Source of the DNA: Diabrotica undecimpunctata
Taxonomy: Eukaryota; Arthropoda; Insecta; Coleoptera; Chrysomelidae
Length of the DNA: 64,000 nucleotides
NCBI RefSeq assembly: GCF_040954645.1
Contig: NC_092805.1
Location: forward strand, 75,486,564-75,550,563
Direction of reading: 5' to 3'
A program made the position numbers and the translations under genes. Every line of letters starts with the position of its first letter. The first letter of the stretch is position 1. Positions 10,718-21,075 of this stretch are shown here, in pieces. The notes below the pieces were generated by a model. That model did not search any database, had not been told where the DNA came from, and worked only from the letters and a program-made list of their open reading frames with translations.

Positions 10718-11530
10718 ATGTGCTCCATTGAAGCACACTAGACATATTCCAGTTTTGCCATCACATTCTTCAGAGTATGTATTAACTTTTTTAACTTTTC
10801 TATCGTCCTTTCTACTAGTCATGCTTCTTTTTAAAATTTTGTTACATCTTGTACACTTTCTTCTCTTTGTATTATCTACATCGCTTTGCCTGAGATGGTA
10901 TTTTTGGGTGTAACTGTTCGTGAGGGTTACAACATTTCTTTATTTGCAAATGCCTTCGCGAACTCCAGTCTGAACTCAAGGATAGGTTGTCGCTTTTTTA
11001 CGTTTTCTATTATTTAGCAACTAAGCATTTACTACTGCCGTATTAAATGCGGTATTAAATATTAATTCCACTGCCACTTTCCGGTACCACTTCAGAATTT
11101 TGCGTATTGGGCTTTGGTAAGAAGCCACTTAATCACTAAAATCAACACTCTTTTTCACCAAGTTATAATCGAGAATAGTTTGTGGTTTTAGTACTTGTGT
11201 ATAATTTTTCTTTTCATCTGATTAAACCAAGATATAACTATTATGTTTAAATGTTGTAAGGATTAAAACTGGTCTTTTGTCGACCCATTTTATTACTTGT
11301 AAAATCAATAATGGGGTTAAGTTTCATCGTGAGTAACTGGTTGCAATTTTTTTAATCGAGATTTTGGTTTTACATGTTTTTATAGTAAAACATCTGCACA
11401 TGAATAATTCGTTTCTTGAAAAATGATTTCAATTCATCGACCAATAGTCTAAAATAAGGTTTTATTACGTCGTCCGGAATATTATAAACTGGTTCTTTTT
11501 CACAAATATATTGGAAATATGGTTTACATT
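10718..11530 (-). pseudogene. piggyBac-type transposase, C-terminal fragment
   Basis: The minus strand ends in a cysteine-rich domain (KCTRCNKILKRS, then ECDGKTGICLVCFNGAH and a stop at 10718), the zinc-binding tail of piggyBac transposases. In the other two copies the residue three before ECDG is Cys. In this copy it is Ser, which breaks one metal ligand pair. Upstream pieces to about 11530 (PVYNIPDDVIKPYFRLLV) are coding-like but cut by stops and frame changes. It lies 157 bp before the N-terminal fragment on the same strand. Confidence 0.65.
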
Positions 11531-11754
11531 CTATATTTAGAAAAATCTTTTACTGCAACTCTTGTTCCCATAAGACCGTATGTTATAAATAAATATATTC
11601 CTATAAGAATTATCTTGAAAGATGAAAAAAATACAATAAAAAAGTGCAATATTAAGTGTTATTTAAAAAATAATAAGTCATTCATGGGCGTACAGTTAAA
11701 AACAAAAGTTTTCAGTGTTCTATTGCTTGATTATTATTATCTGGTATTCTGAAA

Positions 11755-12120
11755 ATGTTGACATTTTTTCCTGGTCTGATCTCCCTCAACTAACGTCATC
11801 TTTCTTAATTGGTGGGTTGTATTGATCAGGTCTCTTTAAGTGTTTTGTTGCTATCCATAGTGAATGATCTTCTTTAGACAATGTACTAATGTAGTNNNNN
11901 NNNNNNNNNNNNNNNNNNNNNNNNNNNNNNNNNNNNNNNNNNNNNNNNNNNNNNNNNNNNNNNNNNNNNNNNNNNNNNNNNNNNNNNNNNNNNNNTAGTG
12001 TTCAAATGTGGCATTGCGTACATCATGTAGCGCTCATCTTAATTGTCTGATTATCTACCTCTTGCTCTTTATTTTTCGACTATTAGTTGTATAATATAAT
12101 TCGGAGTGTTATTTGTCTTT
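11755..12120 (-). pseudogene. Jockey-clade retrotransposon fragment (linker between endonuclease and RT)
   Basis: The minus strand reads LRSALHDVRNATFEH, then YISTLSKEDHSLW and TKHLKRPDQ, then a stop and RSDQEKMSTFSE. This is the conserved block before the reverse transcriptase of Jockey-type elements. The assembly gap at 11896-11995 falls inside it, while copy B reads straight through. No RT motifs follow. Confidence 0.65.
11896..11995. other. assembly gap (100 N)
   Basis: Exactly 100 undetermined bases. The flanks end and begin with TAGT, and copy B (near 60625) carries the joined sequence with a single TAGT. Confidence 0.99.
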
Positions 12121-13014
12121 TCTTGATTTGGAATTGTTAATCGTGTAGCTCCATATGAAATAGTAGGAGATGAAAAGGGCAGCATATTCATCCATAAAAA
12201 AAAGGAAACGCGATAAAGATATCTGAAACAACTGTTTTATGTTATAAGAGATGAAATAGTCCGAAATTACCAAAACAGGTGAACAGGGCACTATAAAGAG
12301 GAAGTAAAATTAGCTATGAAACAGTTTGAATGAGAAAAAGAAGTAAGCTTAGACCAAATACCAGCAGGAATTATTCAACTGAAGAAAAAAATTAAATCGA
12401 TAACAATATTCACTCCATTTACAGAAAAGGCGGTGAAGCGCAATTATTTTAAGAACTTCTTTAATAGCCTCCAGTCAACAATTTCCTAACCATGTTTAAA
12501 AAACGTACGGAATGCACTGTATATACTAACCCAAGTCGTCAACATACTTGTTGTTGCAGTTATGTATTACGACCAACTTAAAGGTTATGCACGACTCCCC
12601 TTGTATAGGTACACAGGCAAGCACATGCGGGAGAAAAAAGATTTGTCATACCGTTACATTATGTCAAATTTTAACGTTGAATATTTTATGGTCCCCTTTG
12701 GGTTATAAAACGAATGATCGACTTTTTCTCGCACAGATCCCTGCTATGTAACTTTACAAAGCGAGTTTGCTGGGTATTAAAGAACCGTCTATGGCCATCA
12801 TATAATTTTACGCTAATATTTCACGTTCTGCGACGCATTCCACGTTTGACACATTGTCTTTTTTAGTTTTCTGTCATTCTATTTGTTAAATCCTATCTCA
12901 TTCTCGTCACAGCGTCAAGGAGCAGTAAATGTGTGTACTGAACGGGAGACATATGTCTAACAGTGAACGTTGGAGATTTTTCGAGTTTATCATATCTTCT
13001 TCTTTGAGTGCCTC

Positions 13015-13430
13015 TGCTATCGGAGATTGGATATCATTAGGGTGATTCTAATTTTATTTACTGCTGTTTTGAATAATTTGTTAGTGGTACAGCCAAACCA
13101 CTCTCTTAAATTTCTCATCCAGGACATTCTTCTACGGCCTGGATTTCTGCGTCCTTGGATTTTTCCATGCATTATATTTTGTAGGAATGTGTACTTTTGT
13201 CCTCTCATCAGGTGGCCAAACTATTCAAGTTTTCTCTTTTTTATATTCAGTATAACTTCTGGATCGTTATTTATTCTGCGTATTACCTCTTCATTTGTAA
13301 TTTTATCCACCCAACTTATTTTTAGTATACGGCGGTAGCACCACATCTCAAAGCTTTCAAGATTTTTAACATTCTTCTGTTTAAGAGTTAATGCCTCAAC
13401 AACCGTAAAGCAAAGTACTGAATACATACT
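13015..13430 (-). pseudogene. non-LTR retrotransposon RT, C-terminal fragment (copy A)
   Basis: The minus strand encodes the tail after the RT domain: EMWCYRRILKISWVDK, TNEEVIRRI, KRKLE, stop, FGHLMRGQKYTFLQNIM, GRRNPGRRRMSWMRNLREW and a final MISNLR. An in-frame stop replaces a Tyr codon near 13217. The same C-terminal block occurs intact at 17802-18488. After the stop the strand runs into AAGAAGAAGA, the GAA-rich 3' tail of this family. Confidence 0.8.
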
Positions 13431-13547
13431 AAGTAGTTAACTAAAAGTGGACGTATGCAAAGAGATGTATGACGTAATCGTATGGTATTCGCTAATAATC
13501 CTGTCACGTAATATGCCACATACTTCTGTGCGTTAATTCGTTTACGC

Positions 13548-14570
13548 AACTAAGCCTCTTTTGACATAACATATATAGGAGCAAAGATATATACCTATAG
13601 TCCTTTCAGTGTTGATGTATTTGATTTGTACGTCGTAGTATTCTATTAGTTAAATGGTACCATTTGAGGTACTTTACGTCACGATTGGACTAATAGGATC
13701 GAAGATACATAACTAAGGCCCTTTTGCCAAGCTACTCTATTTAATTTTTATATCTCATTGTATTATATTAGTTAAATTCTATCATTTAAGGTACGAAACG
13801 TCATGATTGGACTAATAGGACCGCCGATACATAACTAAGGCCCTTTTGACAAGCTGATGTATTTTATTTTTCTATCTTATTGTATTCGATTGGTTAAATC
13901 CTATCATTTGAGGTACTGTACGTCACGATTGGGCCACTAAAAACAAAGATACGTAACTAAGGCCCTTTTGACGTGATGCTGTATTTGATTTCTATGTCAT
14001 TGTATTCTATTGGTTAAGTGCTATCATTTGAGGTATCGTACGTCACGATTGGACTAATAGGACCGAAGATACATAACTAAGGCCATTTTGACATGCTACT
14101 CCATTAAATTTTTATACCTCATTGTATTTTATTTGTCAAATCCTTTCATTTGAGGTACTGCACGTCATGATTGGACTAATAGAACTAAAGATACTCAACT
14201 AAGGCCCTTTTGACATTGTTCTGCATTTGATTTTTCTATCCCATTGTATTATTTATGTTAAATCCTATCATTAGAGGTACTATACGTCACGATTGGACTA
14301 CTAGGACCGAAGATACGTGACTACGGCCCTTTGGACATGTTGCTGTATTTAATTTTTTTATTTCATTGTTTTTAATTGGTTAAATCCTGTCATTTGAGAT
14401 ACTGTACGTCACGATTGGACTTATAGAAACGAAGATATATAATTAAGGCCTTTTTGACATGCTGCTATATTTGATTTTTCTGTCTTATTGTATTTTATTG
14501 GTTAAATCCTATCATTTGAGGTGCTGTACGTCGCGACTGGACGAATTGGAGCGAAGATACAATGGGTAGT
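13548..14570. repeat. 122-bp minisatellite array, copy A (seven units)
   Basis: Units carry TACGTCACGATTGGACTAAT, GATACATAACTAAGG and CCCTTTTGACATG in order. The AACTAAGG landmark falls at about 13711, 13833, 13955, 14075, 14197, 14320 and 14441, so the period is 120-122 bp. A partial, more diverged unit precedes the array near 13548. No coding potential. Confidence 0.92.
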
Positions 14571-15075
14571 TGCAATATATCATAACCCGTTACTTTTAAC
14601 CAAACATGATGCCAGAATGATTTGTAGATGAAAAATATATATATACATATATTCTTAAATTTACTATTTCGTCGTGGGTAATATTATATTCAACAACGAT
14701 GCCAAATTTCTGATGCTAAAATGATTGATAATGAAAGTGGGATATACATTTTCATGTATATAATGGCAGCGAGTAAACGGTAAAACCCTGAACTAAATAT
14801 ATATAATATTTTCACTGTACCATCATTTTAGACTCAAACATTTTCTGGAATAAACTTATATAACTCAGTAAGGGATAAAAAGAGAAAGCGGATATTTTAA
14901 AATACCAACACGGTATCAAGACTCTAATCAATGAGATGGTTAAAATTCTTGTAACAAGTACGGGAAAACAGTTATTAAGGTCTTGTAAAGTAGCGTCGAT
15001 ATACAGATGCTACTTTGCAAGACGATGCTAAATTGATGGTAAAAGCATAATGTATCGATGCGAAAATGATAGTAG

Positions 15076-15079
<4 letters not shown>

Positions 15080-15136
<57 letters not shown>
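15080..15136. repeat. (AT)n microsatellite
   Basis: TA tract between composite segment A and the left Penelope-like arm. Confidence 0.97.
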
Positions 15137-15139
<3 letters not shown>

Positions 15140-15164
15140 CGGATAGGTTTCCGCGGTCAGATAA

Positions 15165-15842
15165 ATGAAAATTACTGAGTTCTCGGGAAGAACCGCGTTG
15201 AGAATTTAAAACTCGACGTTTCGGCACCCATTTTGGAGCCATTATCAAGAGGGATACGGTTCGGTTCGAGTTCGGGGTCTCAATCTGCCTACTCCCCTCA
15301 CTCGAGACGTACCAGTATCGTGTTCTATATTGCAAGAACTGTCTCTCGGCACTGAGGTCTCAATCTGCCTACTCCCCAGTGTCGAGTGACAACCGGTCTT
15401 ACCCTGTGTGGCTGCTTTTATACTCGCTGTATGCGCGGGAACGGTATGCGCTGACGTGGTCTGAACTGACGTGGCCTGAGCGGTGTGGGCGGGAGGTCGC
15501 TGAAGAAGGGGTCGCCATGTTGCCGGCAATCGTTTCGCGTCATCGCGCGTGTTCAAGCTGTGAGGCCGTTTTTCGATTTCGATAGCTTCACGAATGATTC
15601 TCGCTTTTAATGAGCGGATGGGAGCGATGGTTTTTGCTTTTTCGAAATCTATTTTGTGGCCTGTCTGAATATGATGTTGGGCTAGGGCTGAAGTGGTATC
15701 GGAATGTTTGACTGATAGAGAATGTTCGTAAATACGGTTATGGATTCGTCGGTTTGTCTGTCCTACGTATGTACGTGGGCAACTGGAACAAGGTATCTCG
15801 TAGACACCATGGTCTTCATTGGGGATTTGGTCTTTTACGGAT
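15165..15842 (-). mobile_element. Penelope-like element, left arm of a 678-bp inverted pair
   Basis: The arm is the reverse complement of 16283-16960 with almost no mismatch. Coordinates are symmetric: positions in the two arms add up to 32125. It contains the end of the GIY-YIG endonuclease ORF, a GC-rich 3' tail, and CGAAACGTCGAG near 15211. On the left it continues for about 28 bp (TTATCTGACCGCGG on the minus strand) before the (AT)n tract. That extension is missing from the right arm. Confidence 0.92.
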
Positions 15843-16306
15843 CTAACGAGATTGGACAATTTGGAGTGAGTGGTGAAGATGGTTTTGATATTAAGAGGGA
15901 TAAGAGTTCTACTGATCTTGTCAGTGACACCTTTAATAAAAGGTAGAAAGATTTTGGGTTGATCCGGCGGCAAGGTTTCTTTTTTGCATGGAATGGGGTT
16001 TAGAAGTTTTTGAATGCTTCTATTGATTTGGGTTTTGTGGTAGCCGTTTTGTAGGAGTGTTTGTCTTATTGAATTGATTTCGGATGACCTGTGATTGTTG
16101 TCGCTAAGTCTTATGGAACGGGAAATAAGAGTGTTGATGACTGAATTAAGTTGGGCGGGGTGATGATGTGACTGGGCATTGAGATAGCGGTTTGTATGAG
16201 TGGGTTTCCGGTACACGGAATAGGAAAAACTGTGAGGTGGATTTTTCTGAATAAGAACATCAAGGAATGGCAAAGACGCTTCATCCGTAAAAGACCAAAT
16301 CCCCAA
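15245..16306 (-). CDS. Penelope-like RT end plus GIY-YIG endonuclease (5'-truncated)
   Basis: An open frame of 353 codons on the minus strand. The first six codons derive from the inverted copy, and genuine element sequence starts at about codon 7 (TDEASLPFLDVLI, the segment after the RT fingers and palm in Penelope-like elements). A long linker follows. The GIY-YIG nuclease then starts at residue 167 (GVYEIPCSSC) with YVGQ at 180-183, Arg at 187 and 191 and a Glu near 240. Cys173 and Cys176 with nearby His residues fit the CCHH finger of animal Penelope-like endonucleases. The frame runs past the domain into a Pro/Thr/Ala-rich tail. The palm of the RT is missing, so this copy cannot move by itself. 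Confidence 0.88.
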   Translation of the reverse strand: MGIWSFTDEASLPFLDVLIQKNPPHSFSYSVYRKPTHTNRYLNAQSHHHPAQLNSVINTLISRSIRLSDNNHRSSEINSIRQTLLQNGYHKTQINRSIQKLLNPIPCKKETLPPDQPKIFLPFIKGVTDKISRTLIPLNIKTIFTTHSKLSNLVRSVKDQIPNEDHGVYEIPCSSCPRTYVGQTNRRIHNRIYEHSLSVKHSDTTSALAQHHIQTGHKIDFEKAKTIAPIRSLKARIIREAIEIEKRPHSLNTRDDAKRLPATWRPLLQRPPAHTAQATSVQTTSAHTVPAHTASIKAATQGKTGCHSTLGSRQIETSVPRDSSCNIEHDTGTSRVRGVGRLRPRTRTEPYPS

Positions 16307-16954
16307 TGAAGACCATGGTGTCTACGAGATACCTTGTTCCAGTTGCCCACGTACATACGTAGGACAGACAAACCGACGAATCCATAACCGTATTTACGAA
16401 CATTCTCTATCAGTCAAACATTCCGATACCACTTCAGCCCTAGCCCAACATCATATTCAGACAGGCCACAAAATAGATTTCGAAAAAGCAAAAACCATCG
16501 CTCCCATCCGCTCATTAAAAGCGAGAATCATTCGTGAAGCTATCGAAATCGAAAAACGGCCTCACAGCTTGAACACGCGCGATGACGCGAAACGATTGCC
16601 GGCAACATGGCGACCCCTTCTTCAGCGACCTCCCGCCCACACCGCTCAGGCCACGTCAGTTCAGACCACGTCAGCGCATACCGTTCCCGCGCATACAGCG
16701 AGTATAAAAGCAGCCACACAGGGTAAGACCGGTTGTCACTCGACACTGGGGAGTAGGCAGATTGAGACCTCAGTGCCGAGAGACAGTTCTTGCAATATAG
16801 AACACGATACTGGTACGTCTCGAGTGAGGGGAGTAGGCAGATTGAGACCCCGAACTCGAACCGAACCGTATCCCTCTTGATAATGGCTCCAAAATGGGTG
16901 CCGAAACGTCGAGTTTTAAATTCTCAACGCGGTTCTTCCCGAGAACTCAGTAAT

Positions 16955-16960
<6 letters not shown>
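16283..16960 (+). mobile_element. Penelope-like element, right arm of the inverted pair
   Basis: This plus-strand copy of the same endonuclease and 3' tail starts at ATCCGT (16283-16288), a six-base match shared by both copies at the junction. The GIY-YIG part is open from about 16290 and runs to a stop at 16880. It ends at TTTTCAT where the (AT)n tract begins. Confidence 0.92.

Positions 16961-17034
<74 letters not shown>
16959..17034. repeat. (AT)n microsatellite
   Basis: TA tract fused to the Penelope-like 3' end and followed by TTGTTATGAT. Confidence 0.97.
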
Positions 17035-17035
<1 letters not shown>

Positions 17036-17038
<3 letters not shown>

Positions 17039-17172
17039 ATGATGTGTTGTTTGTTTGAATGATGAGCAATGAGTATTTTTAATAATATAGGGTTTTTATC
17101 GCGGTTCTCAAAGAATTAGTTTGTAAGTACTTTTTTAAATTATCTTTATTATAACTATTATGAAACACACAT
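17036..17172 (+). repeat. dispersed repeat beginning TTGTTATGAT, copy 2
   Basis: Same order of landmarks as 7958-8066, with an extra internal stretch of about 25 bp. It also starts at the end of an (AT)n tract. Confidence 0.7.
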
Positions 17173-17801
17173 ATATATCTATCCTAGCCAATATAAATTT
17201 AAAATAAACTATCTTTAAATTGATATTCTTATAAAACTAATTAAATTCTATAGACAATGTAAAATTTAAACAAACTATCTTCAAAATTGAAATTGTTATG
17301 ACACTAACTAAATTATATTAACAAAATTTTGTACCTTTCTTTCACTGAATGCCTAAATGAACTGTTTTCCACTATATAGATTCTAATCACCACTGAATGT
17401 CTTCGTACTTCGGTTATCCTTGTTTTTGGTGAAATTACTTTTCCCAATTATCAGCTTCTACCAATTTAAGATATATTTTTCTTCACCAGCATTTATACAC
17501 CACCAAGCAAACCAACAAACAGCATTTATATTTATTCTTCTTTTCAATATACCAATATCCAATTATTATAAGTTGATTTATACTAATCTCCAACCATAAT
17601 ATAATTTAATTTCTTCCAATATACCTTTTTTATCTTCAATAATTATTTGTGTATAATTATAAATGTGCATTAAATTATATGCATAATTTTTAATCTTCAT
17701 TTAACTCACTATATTAAACAATTTGACTATTTGTACCTGATTCACTAGTAGAACTACAACATCTCGTTCAAAGTCTCAATATATACTGTAACAGTTACGG
17801 C
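17173..17801. other. AT-rich region with a weak internal duplication
   Basis: No gene recognised. AAACTATCTT and AACTAA..ATT landmarks recur about 75-80 bp apart between 17205 and 17320, suggesting an imperfect two-copy tandem repeat. Confidence 0.4.
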
Positions 17802-18488
17802 TTGAAAATTAATTTGAAAAAAATTAATTTGAAAAAAACTAAATTTATGGTAATCACGAAATCAAAGAACATCAGAGCTAATCTTGTAATAGACAATACA
17901 ACGATTGAGCGTGTGTCCTGTTATAAATATCTAGGTGCTTGGATCACAGACGATACTGATCAAACAAAAGAGATTAGATGTAGAATAGAAATCGCTAGAT
18001 CAGTCTTTAATAGAATGCGCAAACTCTTTTGCAATCGTGATATCAATATAAAGTTACGAATACGAATGCTGCGGTGTTATGTCTTTTCTACCCTGTTGTA
18101 TGGAGTAGAGGCTTGGACACTAAAACAGTTGACCACAAAAAACATCGAAGCTTTCGAGATGTGGTGCTATAGGCGCATTCTCAGAATATCATGGATGGAC
18201 CGCGTCACTAACACGCAAGTACTCCAAACTTTAGACAAAAGATGCGAAATTCTAAATGAGATAAAAACTAGAAAGATGGAATACTTGGGGCACATTGTGA
18301 GAGGTGAAAAGTACGAACTTTTAAGAAATATCATGCAGGGCAAAATTAAGGGCAAAAGAAGTGTGGGAAGAAGAAAAATATCGTGGCTTCGTAATCTACG
18401 TGAATGGTTCGGGTGTAGTTCGATTGAACTTTTTAGGCGCGCTGCTAACAAAGTCGCAGTGGCCATGATGATTTCCAATCTCCGATAG
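17802..18488 (+). CDS. non-LTR retrotransposon RT, C-terminal part (5'-truncated)
   Basis: An open frame of about 228 codons. KINLKKTKFMVI and YKYLGAWI are the thumb-side motifs that follow the RT palm. Then come LLYGVEAWTLKQ, MWCYRRILRISW, MEYLGHIVRGEKY, GKRSVGRRKISWLRNLREW and the terminal MISNLR. The YADD-bearing palm is absent, so this is a 5'-truncated copy, the usual product of target-primed reverse transcription. After the stop comes AGAAGAAGAAGA. It is the least damaged member of the family found at 13015-13430, 20655-21075 and 61690-62083. The clade is uncertain. Confidence 0.85.
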   Translation: MKINLKKINLKKTKFMVITKSKNIRANLVIDNTTIERVSCYKYLGAWITDDTDQTKEIRCRIEIARSVFNRMRKLFCNRDINIKLRIRMLRCYVFSTLLYGVEAWTLKQLTTKNIEAFEMWCYRRILRISWMDRVTNTQVLQTLDKRCEILNEIKTRKMEYLGHIVRGEKYELLRNIMQGKIKGKRSVGRRKISWLRNLREWFGCSSIELFRRAANKVAVAMMISNLR

Positions 18489-19234
18489 GAGTGGCACGAG
18501 AAGAAGAAGACCTGATTCACTGACTCCAACTAACTTTCATATTTCTTACTAAACTTTTCTGACTGACTTCTTGAAAATTCTGAACAATTTACTTCACTAT
18601 TCACTACTAACTTTCATAATGAACTGCTTGACTTCTGACTAAAAACTGCTATCTTGAATCCAAATCACGGGTATTTATATCTTTTTGGATCCTCTAGAAT
18701 CATCTGGTAAGAGATCATGTTCCATTCGTTCTATTAACTTCTATATAGATGTTCTCGAAAAAAATATCTGTTCGATCCACCGCCATAATCATTATTCCAG
18801 AATGTTCGACCGTAAACAATGGTCACACTCTGCACTCTGGAGAATTCGTTAATGTTCCATTAATAATTTTGTTGACATTTAGGCTTTTCAGATCAGAATA
18901 AACATTCAAATTAGTAACTAACACTCTAATTTAATAAAATCCACATTTCAAACAATATAACCCCACTTTATATTTCTTATAATTCTTAATTTCTATCTGT
19001 CACTTCGAGAGTATTTTTGGTTGCCTATGCACATGGCTCACTTAAATCTATTTACAACATTAAAATACAACTTTTTACAATTATTATATGCTAATTTCTT
19101 AAAATGCCCTCACATAAATATATTTTTATAAAATTCTCTAGTATATAACTTATTTAAAATAATCAAATACTTTTTTATATCTAATATTATGTAGTATATA
19201 ACTTATAAATTATTTTCTATAAACCCCAATTGTC

Positions 19235-19237
<3 letters not shown>
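18489..19237. other. AT-rich region without recognised genes
   Basis: The GAA-rich tail of the preceding element is followed by unassigned sequence. No reading frame or repeat partner was recognised. Confidence 0.4.

Positions 19238-19306
<69 letters not shown>
19238..19306. repeat. (AT)n microsatellite
   Basis: TA tract directly joined to the GATCTAGCGG module. Confidence 0.97.
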
Positions 19307-19308
<2 letters not shown>

Positions 19309-19602
19309 TCTAGCGGTTAATGTGGGCCCCGTACTAAAACGGTATTATACTAACTCCAGGCGAATATACACCGTGTATATTATTATCTGGGTAGCGCTGT
19401 ATGTGGACTCCGACCAACACGTCGGATTAAGTGGACTCCGTAATAGGTTGAAACACTTTTGGGATCCGTATACATTTCTTTGCGTACACAACTAAACTCC
19501 TCCGATGTTGCCAATAATTTTATTAGTCGTAGATTTTTAAATTTTACAGCAGGTACGTTTTGAAACTTGAAATTTATTTAAATATCAATCAATTTAGTCA
19601 TC
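19307..19602 (+). repeat. GATCTAGCGG module, copy 1
   Basis: A non-coding block of about 295 bp starting GATCTAGCGGTTAATG immediately after an (AT)n tract. It contains small palindromes (TATACACCGTGTATA, CCGACCAACACGTCGG). The same block follows (AT)n tracts at 49137 and 63745. Copies 1 and 2 differ at only a few positions. Family unknown. Confidence 0.85.
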
Positions 19603-20219
19603 CCGAAATTTCACAAATACTTGGTTAATGTAGTTAAATATTTTATGTTGGTAATTTATATTACTTGCTTTAATTATTTTTAAACTTAAGTTAGTGTCTG
19701 TTATAAGCTTGGAAAATGCAAGTGTCCATTTTTATTTATTAGTATTTTTTTAATGCATTGACACTGAAAAATTTAATATATAAATGTACGTTCCGATGTT
19801 TCGATTGCTACGTTTTTTGATGTACAATATTTGTTTTACAAAGTAGTAAAATTTAAATTATAATAATTTATAAATCAATCTTAAAATTATAATTTTTTAC
19901 TGTCTAATTTCAATATTTCAATTTTTAAATGTAGGAAATTCAATATCTTACTATAATACTTTATAAATACACATATATTATACATGGCATAACACCTAAT
20001 AATTTCGCTTTTAACTATAAATGTATCGTATAACGTAACGTAGGAATCAGTAGTGAGTCATTACTCAGATAAAATATTTCGGTGACTTTATGGTAATTTG
20101 ATTCTAGCCAACATATCTATTACAATTATTACATAATACAATATGTTCGGTCTTATTGTTTTAAAAAACATTCATGTTTTAAAATAGGTCTGAAGTGAAT
20201 TATGCTTTGTATTTCTTTA
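19603..20219. other. AT-rich region without recognised genes
   Basis: Nothing recognised. In the paralogous locus at 49430 this stretch is absent. Confidence 0.4.
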
Positions 20220-20480
20220 TTGGCATCATTATTAACCGTGATTATTAATCTAAGATATTTAAAGTGTTCCATACTTTCGAAATTATAGTTGTTGACTTTA
20301 ATATTTTATCTAGATATATTGAATTGCTTTCTTCTGTTGATTCGCTTGTATTTGGTTTTTATTTTGTTGATTTTAAGTGAAACATTTTTCGTGCTCTCTT
20401 CACTTTGTTGAAGATGTCGTTTGCGGACGGGAGAGAGTTTCTTATAAGATCAATATCATTAGCAGATGCTAGGACTGCTT
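20220..20480 (-). pseudogene. RT palm fragment with a degraded active site
   Basis: The minus strand reads ASANDIDLIRNS, then NDIFNKVKRARKM, matching the YADDxD-active-site region and following helix of an RTE-like reverse transcriptase. The first active-site Asp is replaced by Asn. Stops follow. Confidence 0.5.
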
Positions 20481-20654
20481 TGTACCTTGAGCCATTAATG
20501 AATTGCATTTTAAATAGACGTTATTTCTATTTTAGTATGCAGTTCATTAAATTTTTGAATATTTGAATCGAGAATCTGTCTTTTATTCAACTGTTTTATA
20601 ACACAGAGTGTCTAGGCGCCTATCTTCATCTCTATTTTTTGTTGTTTAGCGTAT

Positions 20655-21075
20655 CATTCTTCTTCTTCCTATGCCGTCCCCATTAACGGAGGTTGGCGAC
20701 CACATTTCTAAAAGTATCTCTGTCTTTTGCAACGTGAAATAATTCGTCTACAGTCATTTTTGTCCAGTCACGAATATTTCGCGGACATGACTTCCTCTTT
20801 CTACCTATTCCCTTTTTGCCATCGACTCTACCCTGCATGATGGCCTGCAGAAGACTTTATATTCCTTAGTATGTGTCCCAGGTATGCAGTCCTGCGTACT
20901 TTTATTGTTCTCAACAATTTTTTGTCTCGACCCATCCTCAGCATTTCCTCATTGGTGACCCTGGCAGTCCATGGAATTCTCAACATTCTCAGGTATATCC
21001 AAAATTCAAAGGCTTAAAGCTTCCTGAATATTTGCACTTTTACCGTCCATATTTCTACTCTGTACAATAGTTGAG
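20655..21075 (-). pseudogene. non-LTR retrotransposon RT, C-terminal fragment
   Basis: The minus strand reads YLRMLRIPWTARVTNEEML, then KKLLRTIKVRRTAYLGHIL, and after frame changes a basic KSCPRNIRDW stretch. It ends in AGGAAGAAGAAGAA at about 20655. This is a diverged relative of the 17802-18488 family. At least two frameshifts or stops are present. Confidence 0.7.

Larger units (their letters stand above)
10143..15079. repeat. composite duplicated segment A (partner of 56131-63692)
   Basis: About 4.9 kb aligns collinearly with 56131-63692 once the hAT insertion in the latter is removed. Both contain, in order: piggyBac N-terminal fragment (minus), piggyBac C-terminal fragment (minus), Jockey-type fragment (minus), weak plus-strand RT-like fragment (about 12300-12470, AMKQFE.. 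DQIPAGIIQL), RT C-terminal fragment (minus), 122-bp minisatellite, and a 450-bp tail. The copies differ by scattered substitutions and a few indels. For example, A lacks about 50 bp near 12045. The segment ends at the (AT)n tract at 15080. Confidence 0.85.

Noticed and set aside
13548..14570. CRISPR-like regular repeats
   Set aside because: Units are directly adjacent, diverged minisatellite monomers without spacers, in a eukaryotic genome.
15379..15585. 68-residue ORF found identically at 16540-16746
   Set aside because: It is the antisense frame of the Penelope-like tail. Its identity in both places only reflects the inverted repeat.
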